NCBI GenBank assembly: GCA_026545765.1
Contig: CM048843.1
Location: 10,129,501 to 10,193,500 of the forward strand
Length of the DNA stretch: 64,000 nucleotides
Origin: Plantago major
Lineage: Eukaryota > Streptophyta > Magnoliopsida > Lamiales > Plantaginaceae
Direction: 5' to 3'
Shown piece by piece: positions 23,678-35,930 of this stretch (positions are counted from its first letter, which is position 1; each line of letters starts with the position of its first letter). The notes beneath the pieces were generated by a model. That model saw nothing but the letters and a program-made list of their open reading frames with translations. It was not told the DNA's origin and did not search any database. The position numbers and the translations under genes are program-made.

Positions 23678-24731
23678 GGCTCTGTTTAGCAAAACTAGCT
23701 GGAAAGCTAGCTGGTAGCTGGTTAGGTAGCTGGAAAGCTAGCTAGTTAGGTAGCTGGTCAGCTAGCTGGTTTTAAATGTAGGTGTTTAGCAAATTAGCTG
23801 AAAAGCTAGCTGGTATTTTGTAAAATGACATAAAAAGGCATTACTCTTATTTTTCTTGTCTTTAACCTTTCTTATCGTATTATTAGTCAATAGTTTTTTA
23901 AATATATAATATAATGTACTTTACATCGCCACTTTAATAACATCATCAAAATTATCAGAAGTTGAAAGAAATAATCGTTGAGCATTTTAACTTAGTAATG
24001 AAAAAAATCAGTATTTGATGTGTACTACATGTATGCATTTTAAAGAGGTGCGGATACATTAATCATTATGCTAGTTGCAAAAAAGTACACAAAATGTATA
24101 ACAAAGGATCCAACAATATAAAATATAAGTTGAGAATTCTAATGACATTCCGATTTACAAAAAGAAAACGTAACTAAGCTAGATCATCACTTCGCCATAT
24201 CAAAGTTGCAATGCTGTCACGGATTATATTCATCCAATAGATGTTTCTCTTGAATTTCCATGGTTGGTAGCACTAGCAGTGTCAGGGAGTTCTTCAAAGG
24301 GTATATAATCTGGATGACTCTCAAGTACATTAAATATTAGATCATCTTCTGAGTGTATCCTAATGTAATTATGTAAAGCAATATGACCATAATAACATCA
24401 ATCTGAGTCTCCATGCTATAGTGGCATTTAAGCCAATATCTTCCATCTTTTCTTCAACACGCCAAATGATCTTTCGATGCAGCTTCTAAGTGATGAATGT
24501 AACTTGTTAAATGTTTCTTGCCCATTAGAAGGTTGTTCATGCTTCTTTATTCTAATTTAGGTTAATATAGGTTAAGGATATTTTCGGAATGAAAAAGATA
24601 AGAAACTCTTTCTTAAAAAAAAAAAAAGAAGCTAGCTGGTTAAAGAAGCTGCGCGTTCACGTAACGAGCTTTTTATTAGTTAGTGGTAAAAAAAAGCTCA
24701 TGGGACTGGAAAACTAGTGATAAACAGAGTC
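23678..24731 (-). mobile_element. PIF/Harbinger element with decayed transposase (~1.05 kb)
   Basis: The left end reads GGCTCTGTTTAGCAAAACTAG. The right end, inverted, reads GACTCTGTTTATCACTAG, giving imperfect ~20-base terminal inverted repeats. Repeated AGCTAGCTGG words follow the left end. The minus strand inside (24,190-24,550) encodes the end of a Harbinger-type DDE transposase. A target duplication of the usual TAA type is not clear. Most of the transposase is deleted, so it is non-autonomous. Confidence 0.72.
24190..24550 (-). pseudogene. Harbinger-type transposase C-terminal remnant
   Basis: Read on the minus strand it contains FNKLHSSLRSCIERSFGVLK and KKRWKILA, the typical block after the last acidic catalytic region of DDE_Tnp_4 transposases. 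Two in-frame breaks follow, then ALHNYIRIHSEDDLIFNVLE and a DYIPFEELP tail. The conserved glutamate in IERSFGVLK is kept. It cannot make a working enzyme. Confidence 0.8.
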
Positions 24732-24919
24732 TAGCACTCTAGGAGATAGGTGGCCATATTTAGACCGGGTTGGTGATGTGAACCCGATAACCCATATGAC
24801 AGTGAGCGGGTCATTTCTTTTTGTTTTACAGTATAGACAAATTAAGGTTCCATGGAAACAGACACCATCTTCTTCTTCTTCTTCTTCTTCTTAGCAAATC
24901 AAGCATCTGAACCAAAACG
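24732..24919 (+). promoter_or_regulatory. promoter/5' UTR region of the NECAP-like gene with a (CTT)n tract
   Basis: A TCTTCTTCTT run at 24,868-24,892 lies 28 bases before the start codon, a common composition of plant 5' UTRs. The region is only 188 bp from the Harbinger element, so the promoter must be short or lie inside the element. No TATA box could be placed. Confidence 0.4.
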
Positions 24920-27900
24920 ATGTCGTTTGAGGAGGAGGAAGAGACCTTCGAGCACACACTCCTCGTTGTCCGCGAAGTGACCATCTACAAGATCCCTCCA
25001 CGCCCAACTTCCGGCGGTTACAAGTGCGGCGAGTGGCTCCAGTCCGATAAGATCTGGTCCGGCCGCTTACGTGTCGTCTCCTGCGACTCCAGATGCGAGA
25101 TCCGCCTCGAGGACCCTACCTCCGGCGACCTTTTCGCCGCCTGTTTCGTCAATCCTGGCCAGCGTGAGGCGGCGGTCGAACCGGTGCTCGATTCGTCGAG
25201 GTACTTTGTGCTCAGGATCGAGGATGGGCGTGGAAAGCACGCATTTATAGGTTTGGGGTTTAGTGAGAGGAATGAGGCTTTTGATTTCAATGTCGCCTTG
25301 TCCGATCATGAGAAGTATGCGAAGAGGGATGGTGGTGATAAGGAGGTGGGTAGTGGTGGTGGAGAAGTGGATCAGCAGCAGATTGATATTCATCCTGCTG
25401 TGAATCATAGATTGAAGGTTACTAATTTCTAATCACTTTGATTGTTTCCGATTCGTTGTTGTTTTAGTTGAGTGTGTTAGTGATGGAAAATGCAGATGGT
25501 GTTAGTACATTGGAGAATTGAAGGTTACTAATTACTAAGCACTTCGAATTTTGCCGATTCGTTGTTGTTTTAGTTGAGTGTGTTAGTTGGATCAGTGTAG
25601 TAGTGATGGAACATGCAGATGGTGTTAGTAGATTGGAGAATTGAAGCTTACTAATTACTAAGCACTTTGATTTTTCCGGTTGTTGTTTTAGCTGAGTATG
25701 TTACTTAGATCAGTGTGTTAGTAGTGATTGAACATGCATGTGGTTTTAGTAGATTGGAGAATTGAACGTTACTAATTACTAAGCACTTTGATTTTTTCCG
25801 ATTTGTGTTGTTTTTAGCTCAGAATATTAGTTAGATCAGTGTGTTAGTGATGGAACATGCATATGGTGTTAGTAGATTGGAGAATTGAATTTTAATAACT
25901 ACTGATCAATTCAATTTTTTCGTTTTGGTGTTGTTTTTTTAGTTCAGTATGTTAGTTAGATCAGTGTGTTAGTGGTGATGGAACATGCATATAGTGTTAG
26001 TAGATTGGAGAATTGAAGGTTAATTATTACTGATCAATTCAATTTTTTTGATTTGGTGTTGTTTTTTTAGTTCAGTATGTTAGTTAGATCAGTGTGTTAG
26101 TGATGGAGCATGCACATGGTGTTAGTAGATTGGAGAATTGAAGGTTTGAGCTAGGCTGTGGGAGATTCTAGTCCGTATTTATGCCAATTGTCATTTGTGT
26201 AAAAATATAAGTTGTGAGTTTTGTGCGGTGTGGAGTTAGCGAAGGAGAGGCTTGTGTACCCGATGTTGTAAAAAGGAAAAAAATTGAATAATTTGGAAAA
26301 TTTTTGCTATAGAAGGAAAGAGAAGGAAATGAATTTTGAATGATTTGGGGTGGAATTTAGTTATTGTGTATTGATTGACTCAGTTAATGAGAACAAAGGA
26401 ATTACGTACGGTAGTTGGAAATTTTTGAGCTAGAGTTAGTAGATAGGAAAAATCAAGTTTTGCTATCTTTTGGGAAAATTGTATTCCAGGATTTGGGAAA
26501 TCAGTGTTATATCGGTTTTCGTTCTGGTAGAAATAGAATCAGGTCGAGTTTTATGACGTGGCCACGTGGGAATTTTGGAAGGAGTGGTTTGTGACTCGAT
26601 GTTATAGAAGGTAAAGGAAAAATTGTCTTTTGAACGAAATGTCTAGAATTGGGAGGAACTATGTATTGATGGATTCAATTCGTGAGATCAAAGCAATTGC
26701 GGGGGTAGGTTAAGGGTGACATTGTAAACTTTGTATTTGTATAAGCCTACTTTGTAGTAGGTAGGGAGAATTTAAGTTTGAAGCTAACTTGGGAAGTTCT
26801 AACCCAGTACGGATGCAGTGGCATGACTAAAAGTAGATTGGTTTTAGTCTACTTTATCGTTAGTGTAGACATAAAATGTGCTGAGTTGGAATTATGTGAT
26901 ATAGGAGTTTGGGAATAGATGTCGCACCCCTTTTATTGAGTTCCGCGTTATAAAAGGGGAAACTGTGTCTCACGTGATTTGTCGTATTCAGGCTAGATTA
27001 ACTTCACGAACTTCGCTTGTATAAAATCAAGTGTTGAGCCAAGTGATGAGAAACCGTTAGAGATTGCTTTAGTAGTTTGACGTGGTTTAAATCGCTATAT
27101 CATGTTTGTTAACCAAGTTATGATTATATCAGAGATGGATTATAGCGTTACGTGTACTGATCATTTTGCTTTTTGATGCCTCGCCTATTAAATATCATTG
27201 TTATTCAGATTAACTTTGTTATATGCTGTGAGATTTGAAGTATAGAGTAAGGACTAGCAACATATTCTGCAAAGTGTATTTGCTTTAATTATTTCTTGTT
27301 TGTATGTAGGAAGGTGAGACAATTCGAATAAATGTAAAAAACAAACCAGCCAGTGGAGCTGGCATGCTTTCTGCAGCAGGATTATCTGGAGGAGTCGCTG
27401 GGCATAAAACCTAAACCTGTAGCACTTTCCCCTCCACCTACTGGAGCTGTCAAAATTAGGACTCCACTTCCTCCTCCACCCAATGATGCTGCTACTGTTA
27501 GAATGGCTTCTGCCACTCGTGGCACTACTCAGAAGGGAGCCACGGAAAATTCAAGGCAGACTAGTGATCCTCTAACCGATCTCTCTCAACTTGAGGCATG
27601 TTTATTCAGTCCCCTTAACTGAAGTTCTCTCCTGGTTCTTTATCTTTTGATGTGCTAGTAAATATCTTCCTTCCAAATATCTGTTCCGAGTGTTTCTTTA
27701 AGCCATTCATATCATTCACTTCGTGATAAGTCCTAATTATACAGCATATGAATATGGTTATCACTATACCGTGCTCAAATTATAAGTGTAATATATTTTT
27801 TTCTTCATCCCAGATGAATATTTATTTCTTCTTCACCCTGAGCTTAGTTACCATTGAGAAATGTTAGGAGAATGTGGCATATCACCCAGTCTAAAATAAG

Positions 27901-28556
27901 CCTCTAGTATCATATGTTGTTCTTTAGCTCTGCAAGATAGGAACATTCATAACTCAATATATGTTAATTTGTGAAGTACTGCAAAGTTAAAGAAGGTTCT
28001 ACAGAAAGTTAGTGTCATATGGTTATCAGCAAGTGATTGTAAGTGCTGATTGACATTTCATTGTTAACAGGATGTTATGATCTTATTCCTAGTATATATG
28101 AAGGCTGTAGAAACTAAAAAGCCCTAGCAACCTAGGGATGCCACGGCATATTACCTGGTCTCTGAAGCTACTGCAAGGAAACGAGTATTAGCTTCACCAT
28201 ATGATAATCCATGTGCGCCTTTGTATGGAGGAAGTTAATTACTTGCTGACCTTTGGTTGAAACAAACTAGCTGTACTTCGGTTCACATGTAACATGTTCT
28301 TTTCCATCTCCAAAGTTGTATCTTGTCATTGTAGATTGATCAAGTACATGTTCTTCATTTCTCAATCTTTCCCTGTTTTCACATCTATTTCCTTTAATTT
28401 ATTACCAGAGCTTGAATCTTGTTTAACATAATTAGGATACTGACGATGATATTCTTCTTCCTGTTGGTTTCCTGTTTGAATTTGCAGAAAAATCTTCCTA
28501 AGGTTGCCGGATCAGGATCTGCTAAAACCTCTGCAGCTGGCTGGGCTGCATTTTGA
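24920..28556 (+). CDS. NECAP-like adaptin-ear-binding coat-associated protein (3 exons, one frameshift)
   Basis: Exons 24,920-25,417, 27,310-27,595 and 28,488-28,556. NECAP proteins bind clathrin adaptors in endocytic and vesicle traffic. Exon 1 encodes the PHear-type domain: FEHTLLVVREVTIYKIPPR, GEWLQSDKIWSGRLRVVS, ARD-like RYFVLRIEDG, and GLGFSERNEAFDFNVAL. The second exon encodes GETIRINVK and a proline-rich region (PLPPPPND). The last exon ends in GWAAF, a WxxF motif that binds the AP-2 alpha ear. Intron 2 begins with GC (GAG|GCATGT). The frame breaks once near 27,395-27,408: translation from exon 1 stops at 27,412, while the homologous KPKPVALSPPP continues in the next frame. The exons sum to one base over a multiple of three. 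Expected protein about 283 residues. Identity is firm; whether the break is real is open. Confidence 0.9.
25400..26145 (+). repeat. minisatellite (~122-bp unit, about six copies) in NECAP intron 1
   Basis: The unit contains TTAGTAGATTGGAGAATTGAA, then GGTTACTAATTACTAAGCAC, a T-rich part, and TCAGTGTGTTAGTGATGGAAC. Anchor words recur at about 25,500, 25,622, 25,746, 25,867, 25,997 and 26,120. The part ATTGAAGGTTACTAAT also covers the true exon 1 donor (25,411-25,426), so the array seems to have grown from the exon/intron junction. Confidence 0.9.
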
Positions 28557-29332
28557 AGATTCAACCTTTTGTGTATTTGTTGGTGTTGTACCATGAGAGC
28601 TGAGGAATTATCGTAAAGTTAAGAGTTGTTGCATTTGTTGCTAAATATATATGGAAAATTTGTCTCATTTTAAAGGACTTCATGTACCTTTTGCCCTGAC
28701 GGAGCTTTCTGTTAGTGTATTCAAAACCACAAACTATTCCATTTTAGTTCCCATTTCGTAGAAGGGAATGATTAACAAACACCACACCTCTTGTTCCTAA
28801 ATGGTTGATAGTAGAATGGATCTCAGTATGACAGTATCTCACCATCCGCAAGAACTCTCACTCAGTTTTGATCACCGTACCATCTATCGCCAATCCATTA
28901 CCCAGGCTGAAATGAAATCCGTCACAAGTATAAGAAAGGAGATAAACTATGCTGCAGAGCATCACACAATAACCAGATCCATTTCTGGGGTAAAATAACT
29001 CTTCATGACAATCTACCAGTAACAAAAAATTTGTAAATGCATCTACTTTTGTGCAATTATAATAACAAGAACAATATAGCTTTTACACTAGAAAACCTGC
29101 CGCTTCTCTTTTAACCCCTAAAACCGAGCACTCTTTACATCAAAATGTCAGGTATTGTTTGTTATACCTGAACCTTCAGTTAAATCACCTAAAGAACTGT
29201 GGCTCTAAAAAATAATATACCACCTTCCAAGAGCAAAGATCCAAGCAAGTAAAATGCAGCAGTCTCCAACCACCAAGCATCACTGATCAAGGTAATCTCA
29301 GATCACAAGCCCGTAGCCCCAACCACCAAGCA
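28557..29332. other. 3' intergenic region between convergent NECAP and CSB genes
   Basis: Holds the 3' UTRs of both genes. No separate gene is seen. An open stretch at 28,801-28,998 (plus) has no recognisable protein character. The CSB side contains a duplicated gene end (29,266-29,351). Confidence 0.5.
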
Positions 29333-29351
29333 TCACTGATCAAGGTAATCT
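29266..29351 (-). repeat. duplicated 3' end of the CSB coding sequence (53-bp period)
   Basis: A 33-base word (CCAACCACCAAGC...GGTAATCT) occurs at 29,266-29,298 and again at 29,319-29,351. The right copy contains the last CSB codons (DYLDQ) and the stop at 29,333; the left copy lies in the 3' UTR. The duplication leaves the protein end unchanged. Confidence 0.9.
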
Positions 29352-32300
29352 TGCTTCAGAACCCAATGGGAACCCTCAGAGGTTTTCTCCAAGGTAGCTA
29401 TCTCCTTTAGAAGATTTTTAAACAGGGGCAAATCTTTTGGAGGTATCCTACTTCTAAAATGATCCACAATGATGACGGAACTTGTCCTTCCACCTTTTTG
29501 CTGAATAAATGTACATATCTGATGAATCAGAACTTCAGGCTGTACCCCTGAGCTGTTAGATATCTTTGAAGGCCCAGGTTGCCTCTCTCTATAGGGGGTT
29601 CTCGTATCGAACTGATGCTCAAGTCCAACACTTACAGCACTTGCTTCATTTCCTTTTATCCTGGCCAGTAACTCAGCTGAAGATAATGCTTTACCAGACG
29701 ACACTCCAACAGAAAAACCATTTCGACTGCTGCTTGGTGCTTGTTCTGATGACTTTGAACTACTTGCCAATTGGTGGTTGACAGTGGAGCCAAACTTTCT
29801 TTTACCAGATAACGGTGCACCTGCAACTCCTGATTTGCCGGTCCAAGTTGGAACAGAAATGCTTTCACGGCTTCGGAGCATCCTCGATTGACGCAAAGCT
29901 TCTGCTGCTCTTTGTGCAACTTGCGAAGCCTGCTCATCAAGCCTCATCTTTTCTTCATCATTAGCATTCATGATGGCATCGTGGTTCACGGCGCTCTAGG
30001 AAATTACAAAATTAAGATGTAAGTGACTGAAAAGGTTTTTTTTTTTTTTCAGCGAAGCTTAAAACTACACCAATAAATGTCAAAATAACATGCAAAATGA
30101 CAAGCTGATAACAATATTAATGCACCAATATAGCTGTGAAAATGCATTCACACCCCGTATGTTACATATGACTTGACCTAAAACCCCATGTTATTTTCAA
30201 GCGTACAATTCGGGAGCATATCTTAAAACCCACTCGTCACGATGGTGGACAATTAGATGCGGAAAAATCTGCAAATTCAGGGTCAAATGGATTTTTAAAA
30301 CATAAAAAACGATACTGTACAGTACCAGGTATACTCTTATTATCACATATGATAGTGCTGAAGCCAAAAGGCTACCAGCAGCATTAAGATTTCAATACAA
30401 GTAAAACAGTTATGAACAAACTCACATGTATCCCATGGACACCAAAGAGAGACTGTAAAAAGCCTGTTTCTTCATCCACCATCATATCATTTTGGGTAGA
30501 TTTTCCTTCACGTATATTTTCATTTTCTGAATCGCTCCCATGGTCAAGTGGAGTGCCATTGACTTTTGATGTATTAGCTTTCGGGTGTTTCAATTTGTCC
30601 TCTTTATCTGTCTGAGCCCCAATAACATTGACTTCTTCTGATAACTGACCAAATATGCTAGAAGTCTCAGTAGAGCCACCAGCACCATCCTCATTCAAGG
30701 TAAAAAGATCCTTCATATCCCTGGACTTGAAGAATCTTCTCTGCTGCGGATTCTTCAATATCTTGTTAGTAAGAAAATGTTTATATATCTGCCTGTGATA
30801 CACCTTCTCTTCAATGGTTCCACGGGTGATCAATCTGTAAATTACTACGTCCTTTTTCTGGCCAATACGCCAAGCACGCTCCCGCGCCTGCCATAAAACA
30901 TGGTTGCAAATAAATCAACAAAGGAATCGCACTGAACCTTAAATAAGTATATAATCTTCTCAAGCAACCCAAAAGACGTCTTTTGCATCCACACAAATTC
31001 AATTTGGATTATTGAACAAAATCTACAAAATACAGCAGGTAAACTAACTCATTTAATAAATGTCGCAGTTCATAAGAGCAGCATAATAACTTCTGCGGAA
31101 AGCCAATGACATAAAGATAAGTAATTGCAAACCTGCATGTCAGTTGAGGGATTCCAATCAGGGTCGAAGATGATCACCCTGTTAGCACCAGTTAAATTTG
31201 TGCCCAGGCCACCAACCTTGGTTGTCAAAATAAAAATGAATACTTCCTCAGAATTATTAAATTCATCTATCAGAGCCATTCTTTGTTTGACAGGAGTGAG
31301 ACCATCCATTCTCCTGTATGTCAAGCCATTAGCAATTAGATAATTCTCGATAATATCGAGCATCTGTTGTGTTTGTGTAAAAAGAAGAACGCGGTGTCCT
31401 TGATCCTTCCATACATTGAGCACTTCAGCAACAACTTTCATTTTTCCACTACGTACTGGGTTACCATAATCCGGATTCCCATATGCATGTTCTCTCTCGA
31501 GAAGATCAGGATGGTTGCAGATTTTACGCATCACATCAATTCCATAAAGAGAGTTACGGTTGCCATCAAAAATTTGTTCAACATCCGAGCTAGCAAGAAA
31601 TGCTCGGTAAACAGTTCGCTGCTCTGGAGTAAGACTGCAGAACAGGACATGTTCAGTCTTCTTCGGAAGCTGAGCATTTACATCCGCCTTCATTCTCCTT
31701 AGGAGGTAAGGCATGATCAGGTCACGTAGAACAACAGCACACCTGCGAAATTTATTTAGCGATAAGGAAAAGGGAGAAAATAAGAAATGCAAGAAGGCAA
31801 AGGTTGATGATCATGACAGGAGCTACAAAGTTTCTGCAGTTCACTTTAATATGCATTTGCGCTATAACAACATCAACCACAACATGTTCATCCTTTCTGT
31901 GGTCTAACAAAATGAAAATTTTGCATATCAATGGACGACAGAAAGCCTCGCTCTTTTCTATTTTGTACTTCAATAACCTTCACTGAGATCAGTCAGTATG
32001 GTACTAAGGTACTTATCTGACAAAATTATATTCGGACTTTCCTGGTCAAAATGAACTTGCCTTGCTAGTTAAAAAATGCCAAAAGTGGCAGCATCAGGCC
32101 CTGTATTATAATAAATCAATTTATATACGAAAGGAAAGTTCTAGCCCATCAAACACACCTGTACGCGGTGGATACTTGCAGAGGTGTTGCATTAGCATAA
32201 CCTCCAATAGATATCGGAGTTGCAAACTCAACTTCAAACACAGGCAGAACACCTAGCTTTCCAGGGAAGACAAAATCAAACAAGGACCACAGTTCAGACA

Positions 32301-35300
32301 GCTTGTTTTGAATTGGCGCACCAGTCATTATTATGCGATGAACAGTTTGTAACTGTTTGCAAACAAGAGTGACCTCAGCATTTGGATTGCGGATCCGATG
32401 CCCTTCATCCAAAACTGCATATCCCCACTCAATGTCCAACAATTTGTCACCGAGTAGACGAAGTTGCTCATAAGTAGTTATCAGTAGCCCAGACTCTGAT
32501 CTTAGGATGCGATTTATCAAAGAATCCCACTTTTTGGCACTCTTTGATGAGGGTTTATTTTCAGATTCACTGTCCACAAAATCTTCGCTATCACAATCAC
32601 TATCACTTGAATCCTTTTTCTTTCTCTTATAGGATGCTTCCTGAGCAGAGTCATGTAATAATTCAACATGGAAACCAGGGTACCACTTCTTAGCTTCTCT
32701 CTTCCACTGACGCAAGAGAGTCACAGGACAAATAATGATGCTTGGTTTGTACTGACCACTGAAGTGCAATGAACCAAGAAAAGCTAAGACTTGTATGGTT
32801 TTACCGAGACCCATTTCATCCCCAATGATTCCACCAGATCTTTGACAATGAAGTTCCCATAACCACTGGACACCAACCTTCTGATAGTCAAAGAGTTCAT
32901 CAAAAATTGTTTCTGGGATTCTTAACCCCCCTTCAAGTGTCACAAATGGTAGGCCTCCATCAGTAACATCGTCAACATCTTCGGCATCTTCCAGACCGTC
33001 ATCTTCATTGCTCAAGGTCCTTCCATCTTAACAAGAAGCACGTAGATTTCTTTTAAAATTATATATAATGTGAAATAAAAGAAAAAAGCATCAAGAAAAT
33101 GAAGAAGAGAACAATATGAAACAGACAGTCACAAAAGTTAACCTTGTCATTACCAGAACAAAAACCGCCTCCTAATAAAGTCACGACATGTTTGATATAA
33201 TCGAACAACTTATTTAAGCCTGTGGATGGAAAAAAAAACTGGGAGGGCCCCCCCCCCAAAGGTACCCGACAATGCTTGACCAAAAAAACAAAAGAAACCG
33301 AAAAGAAGAAAAACAAAAGAGACTTAATTAAGCTACTCAAAAGCATACTTAACAACTCCTGCGGGAACTTTAGACATATAGTCGCAAGTAACAGATGTAG
33401 GTGGTGAACCCAAAAAGGATAAAAGAAAACAGCTTAACTAAGCAAGCTTCTCAAGGACAACATGCAACTACTGATGAAATTTACTACTAACATATAGGAA
33501 TATCAACATGGTTCTAGCACATTAACTAAGGCTAGAATCTTCACGTACCTCGCATGATTACTTTAAGATGGTAAAATTAAAATGACCTTGTTAAGGTCTT
33601 TTGCATTAAGAATCTAACCACTTAAGGATTTCTTTCACGACAACATCAATTATAAGGATTAAAAAATACATGCAGATGCCATATTCTATGCTTCCAAGGA
33701 ATCATGCTAGCGCTCACATGGAAGAGAAAAAGGAAAATGGCTTATTTGACATGAACTGCCTTAAAAATTTTTACCTATTACCCGCTGCAGTTTAATTTAA
33801 AATTTAAACATTAGAACAGAATGAAGTGAGATATTTCCAAAAAAAAAGAGTTTATGTAATAGCCTGGACATACCATTATCATCCTGCAAATTATCTTCAC
33901 GAGAAACCAACTTCCTCCATTTCTTTTCAGGTTGAGGTCTTTTCTTTTTCCTTCTGTTTACTTTGTCCTTCACAATTTCAAGTGATGAAGGGATCTTCAA
34001 GGGTTTTGTTAACCGTTTAAAAGGGTGACTAGGCGGATCAAGTCTTGGTAGTGATTCAGGATCTAGCAACTTTGTCATAGGTCGTCCCTGTGCAGCTTCA
34101 GATATTAACTGAGCAGTCCTAGCTATACTTGATTGAGTAAGATCACTAGTTTCAATATCATCTTCAAATTCTGTCTCTCTCCGGGAGGGTCCTGGTTCTT
34201 GAATACGCCGTTCATAGCCTTTAAGCATGTGAAAAGGTGTAAGTACCCCTTTCCGAACTAATTCATCCTTTTTCTGTAAAATAAAAGATGCTAAATCGAT
34301 TATTACAGTTTACAAAGAACATTAAATTCGATAGTATCTTTGTACATTTTGGAAAAATATTACATACCGTTTCTACGAACCCTGCAGATGCTGCGTTTAG
34401 AACAGCATCAAACTGGTCGTCATCACCCAATGCAACTTTTTTTAGCCTTCTTCTGATTCTTATTAGTTTTTCAACCTGCTTCAACCGCCGCTTGGGCTTA
34501 GGCTCATCTTTTATGAGGTCTTTGATCAGCTGTTCATTTTGGCTATTTTTAGAAGAATCTATAATATCTTTCTGGAGTTGATCCCTCGTTTCTATCAAGC
34601 TTCTCAAGCGTTCTGTCGTAATAGCATGCTGAAGGGACACATCCTTCGGAAGAGCTTGGAGACCATTTCTTTCTACACTTGTGTTTCCATGTTCTGTTTT
34701 GACATCACTATCAGATAAATTATCTTCATCTCTGTTCAAGTTTTCCAACTCTTCTACAGCAGATGTGACAGCATATATTTCAAGTTTAACCGCCCTAAGT
34801 TTATTTAACAGGTTCCCATCATTAGCAGAAAATGGTTCATTGCTCCTTGCTCCATCAAGAGTTTCCTGCTCACTGCCCACAACAGCATTGTCTCCGTCAC
34901 CCGCATCTTTTGTTGCCTTTCCAGAAAAGAAAAGAAAAGAAAAGAAACTTAAAAAGCAATTAAGCAACCGTCCCATTTAAATCTCAACAAGCTTAAAGTG
35001 CCACACCAATTCAAAAAATTATGTCCACAAGATTCTGACTGCCTAGAACATGGTAATGCTGAGCCTCTCTATACATGATAAATACAATTGTAACCACGAT
35101 ATTAGTGGTGCAACTATTGAATACTATACTACTATAAGTTACTGAAGTATGAATAAAAAAATCAGTCAGTGAGAACTGATATGAGCTGATTCGTACCAAG
35201 TACTAACTAAAAGGTCAAATTACTAAATCTGATGAATTGCGATGGAATGAACGAAGGATATATATACTATAGCACAGTAGTCAGTAGTCCCCTCTACTTC

Positions 35301-35514
35301 TTCAACAAGCAACTAGAGATGCAACACTTTAGGAGCGCGTAGAGCACAAATACACAAACACACACACATTAGATATAACCTCTTGTATAACATCACGCTC
35401 GATGTCTTCAGGATTGGCAGACGTAACGCCTAGAGTGCTGAGCAGAGCCCTATCTTCTTCCTCCTCGTCCATTTCAATTGAGTCACCTGTTCCTGTCCCA
35501 ACATTTCCATTCAT
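29333..35514 (-). CDS. CHR8: CSB/ERCC6-type SWI2/SNF2 ATPase (transcription-coupled repair)
   Basis: Seven coding exons on the minus strand: 35,514-35,380, 34,916-34,368, 34,273-33,874, 33,026-32,159, 31,742-31,133, 30,887-30,426, 29,995-29,333. They join in frame to 3,687 nt, a 1,228-residue protein, close to the Arabidopsis CHR8 length. CSB recognises RNA polymerase II stalled at DNA damage and remodels chromatin in the nucleus. Visible parts: LSTLGVTSANPEDIE near the N terminus (leucine-latch-like autoinhibitory region), Walker A DEMGLGKT at about 431-438, an acidic Ser-rich insert near 499-520, DEGH at 568-571 (the CSB form of DEAH), TGAPIQNKL, and the helicase C-terminal motifs VLLFTQTQQMLD, TTKVGGLGTNLTGANRV and RAWRIGQKKDV. 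A winged-helix-like end follows (VLIHQICTFIQQKGG). All introns are GT-AG. A 5' noncoding exon ends at 35,851. Intact. Confidence 0.96.
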
Positions 35515-35515
35515 C

Positions 35516-35930
35516 ACTACAATCAGTGACCAAAACAATAAGAAACCGATACATAATTCACTCTGCAATGAATTGGTAAAATACAACACAGTTGGACTAT
35601 AACTTAGCCAATAGTTAATTATGCCTAAATCCTGCACTATCATGACAGTAGTATCTCCAGAACAACCAACGAGAATGCAATCAAAATGTGAAGAACGTTT
35701 GAGCTGACCTATCGAGAATCATCCAATGCTTAACTATAAGGTGATCATCCTAATATGAATCAGAAAGTCAAGTGGAAAGCAATTGGCCTCAAAATTACAC
35801 TGATGAATTCAACACACAAGGGCAAGGCAACAAATCATAGATAAACTTACAGGAAAATTGGGTGCTTGTGAGAGATTTAGCAGAGGAGAATGGAGAGAAA
35901 CCCTAAATTCGGGGAAAAGGAAGTTGATTT
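35516..35930 (-). other. 5' UTR exon and first intron of CSB
   Basis: The minus strand has a donor CCT|GTAAGT at 35,851/35,850. The acceptor is TTGTAG, two bases before the ATG at 35,514. The noncoding exon therefore runs from about 35,930 to 35,851. Its upper limit is inferred from where similarity to transcribed leader composition fades, not from a start signal. Confidence 0.55.

Noticed and set aside
18486-24700. One single large CACTA element from 18,486 to the right
   Set aside because: There are two separate CACTAC starts (18,486 and 21,000) in the same orientation with different subterminal sequence, so two elements are more likely.
30412-34980. Plus-strand open frames within CSB
   Set aside because: They are antisense shadows of the CSB exons, which join perfectly in frame on the minus strand.
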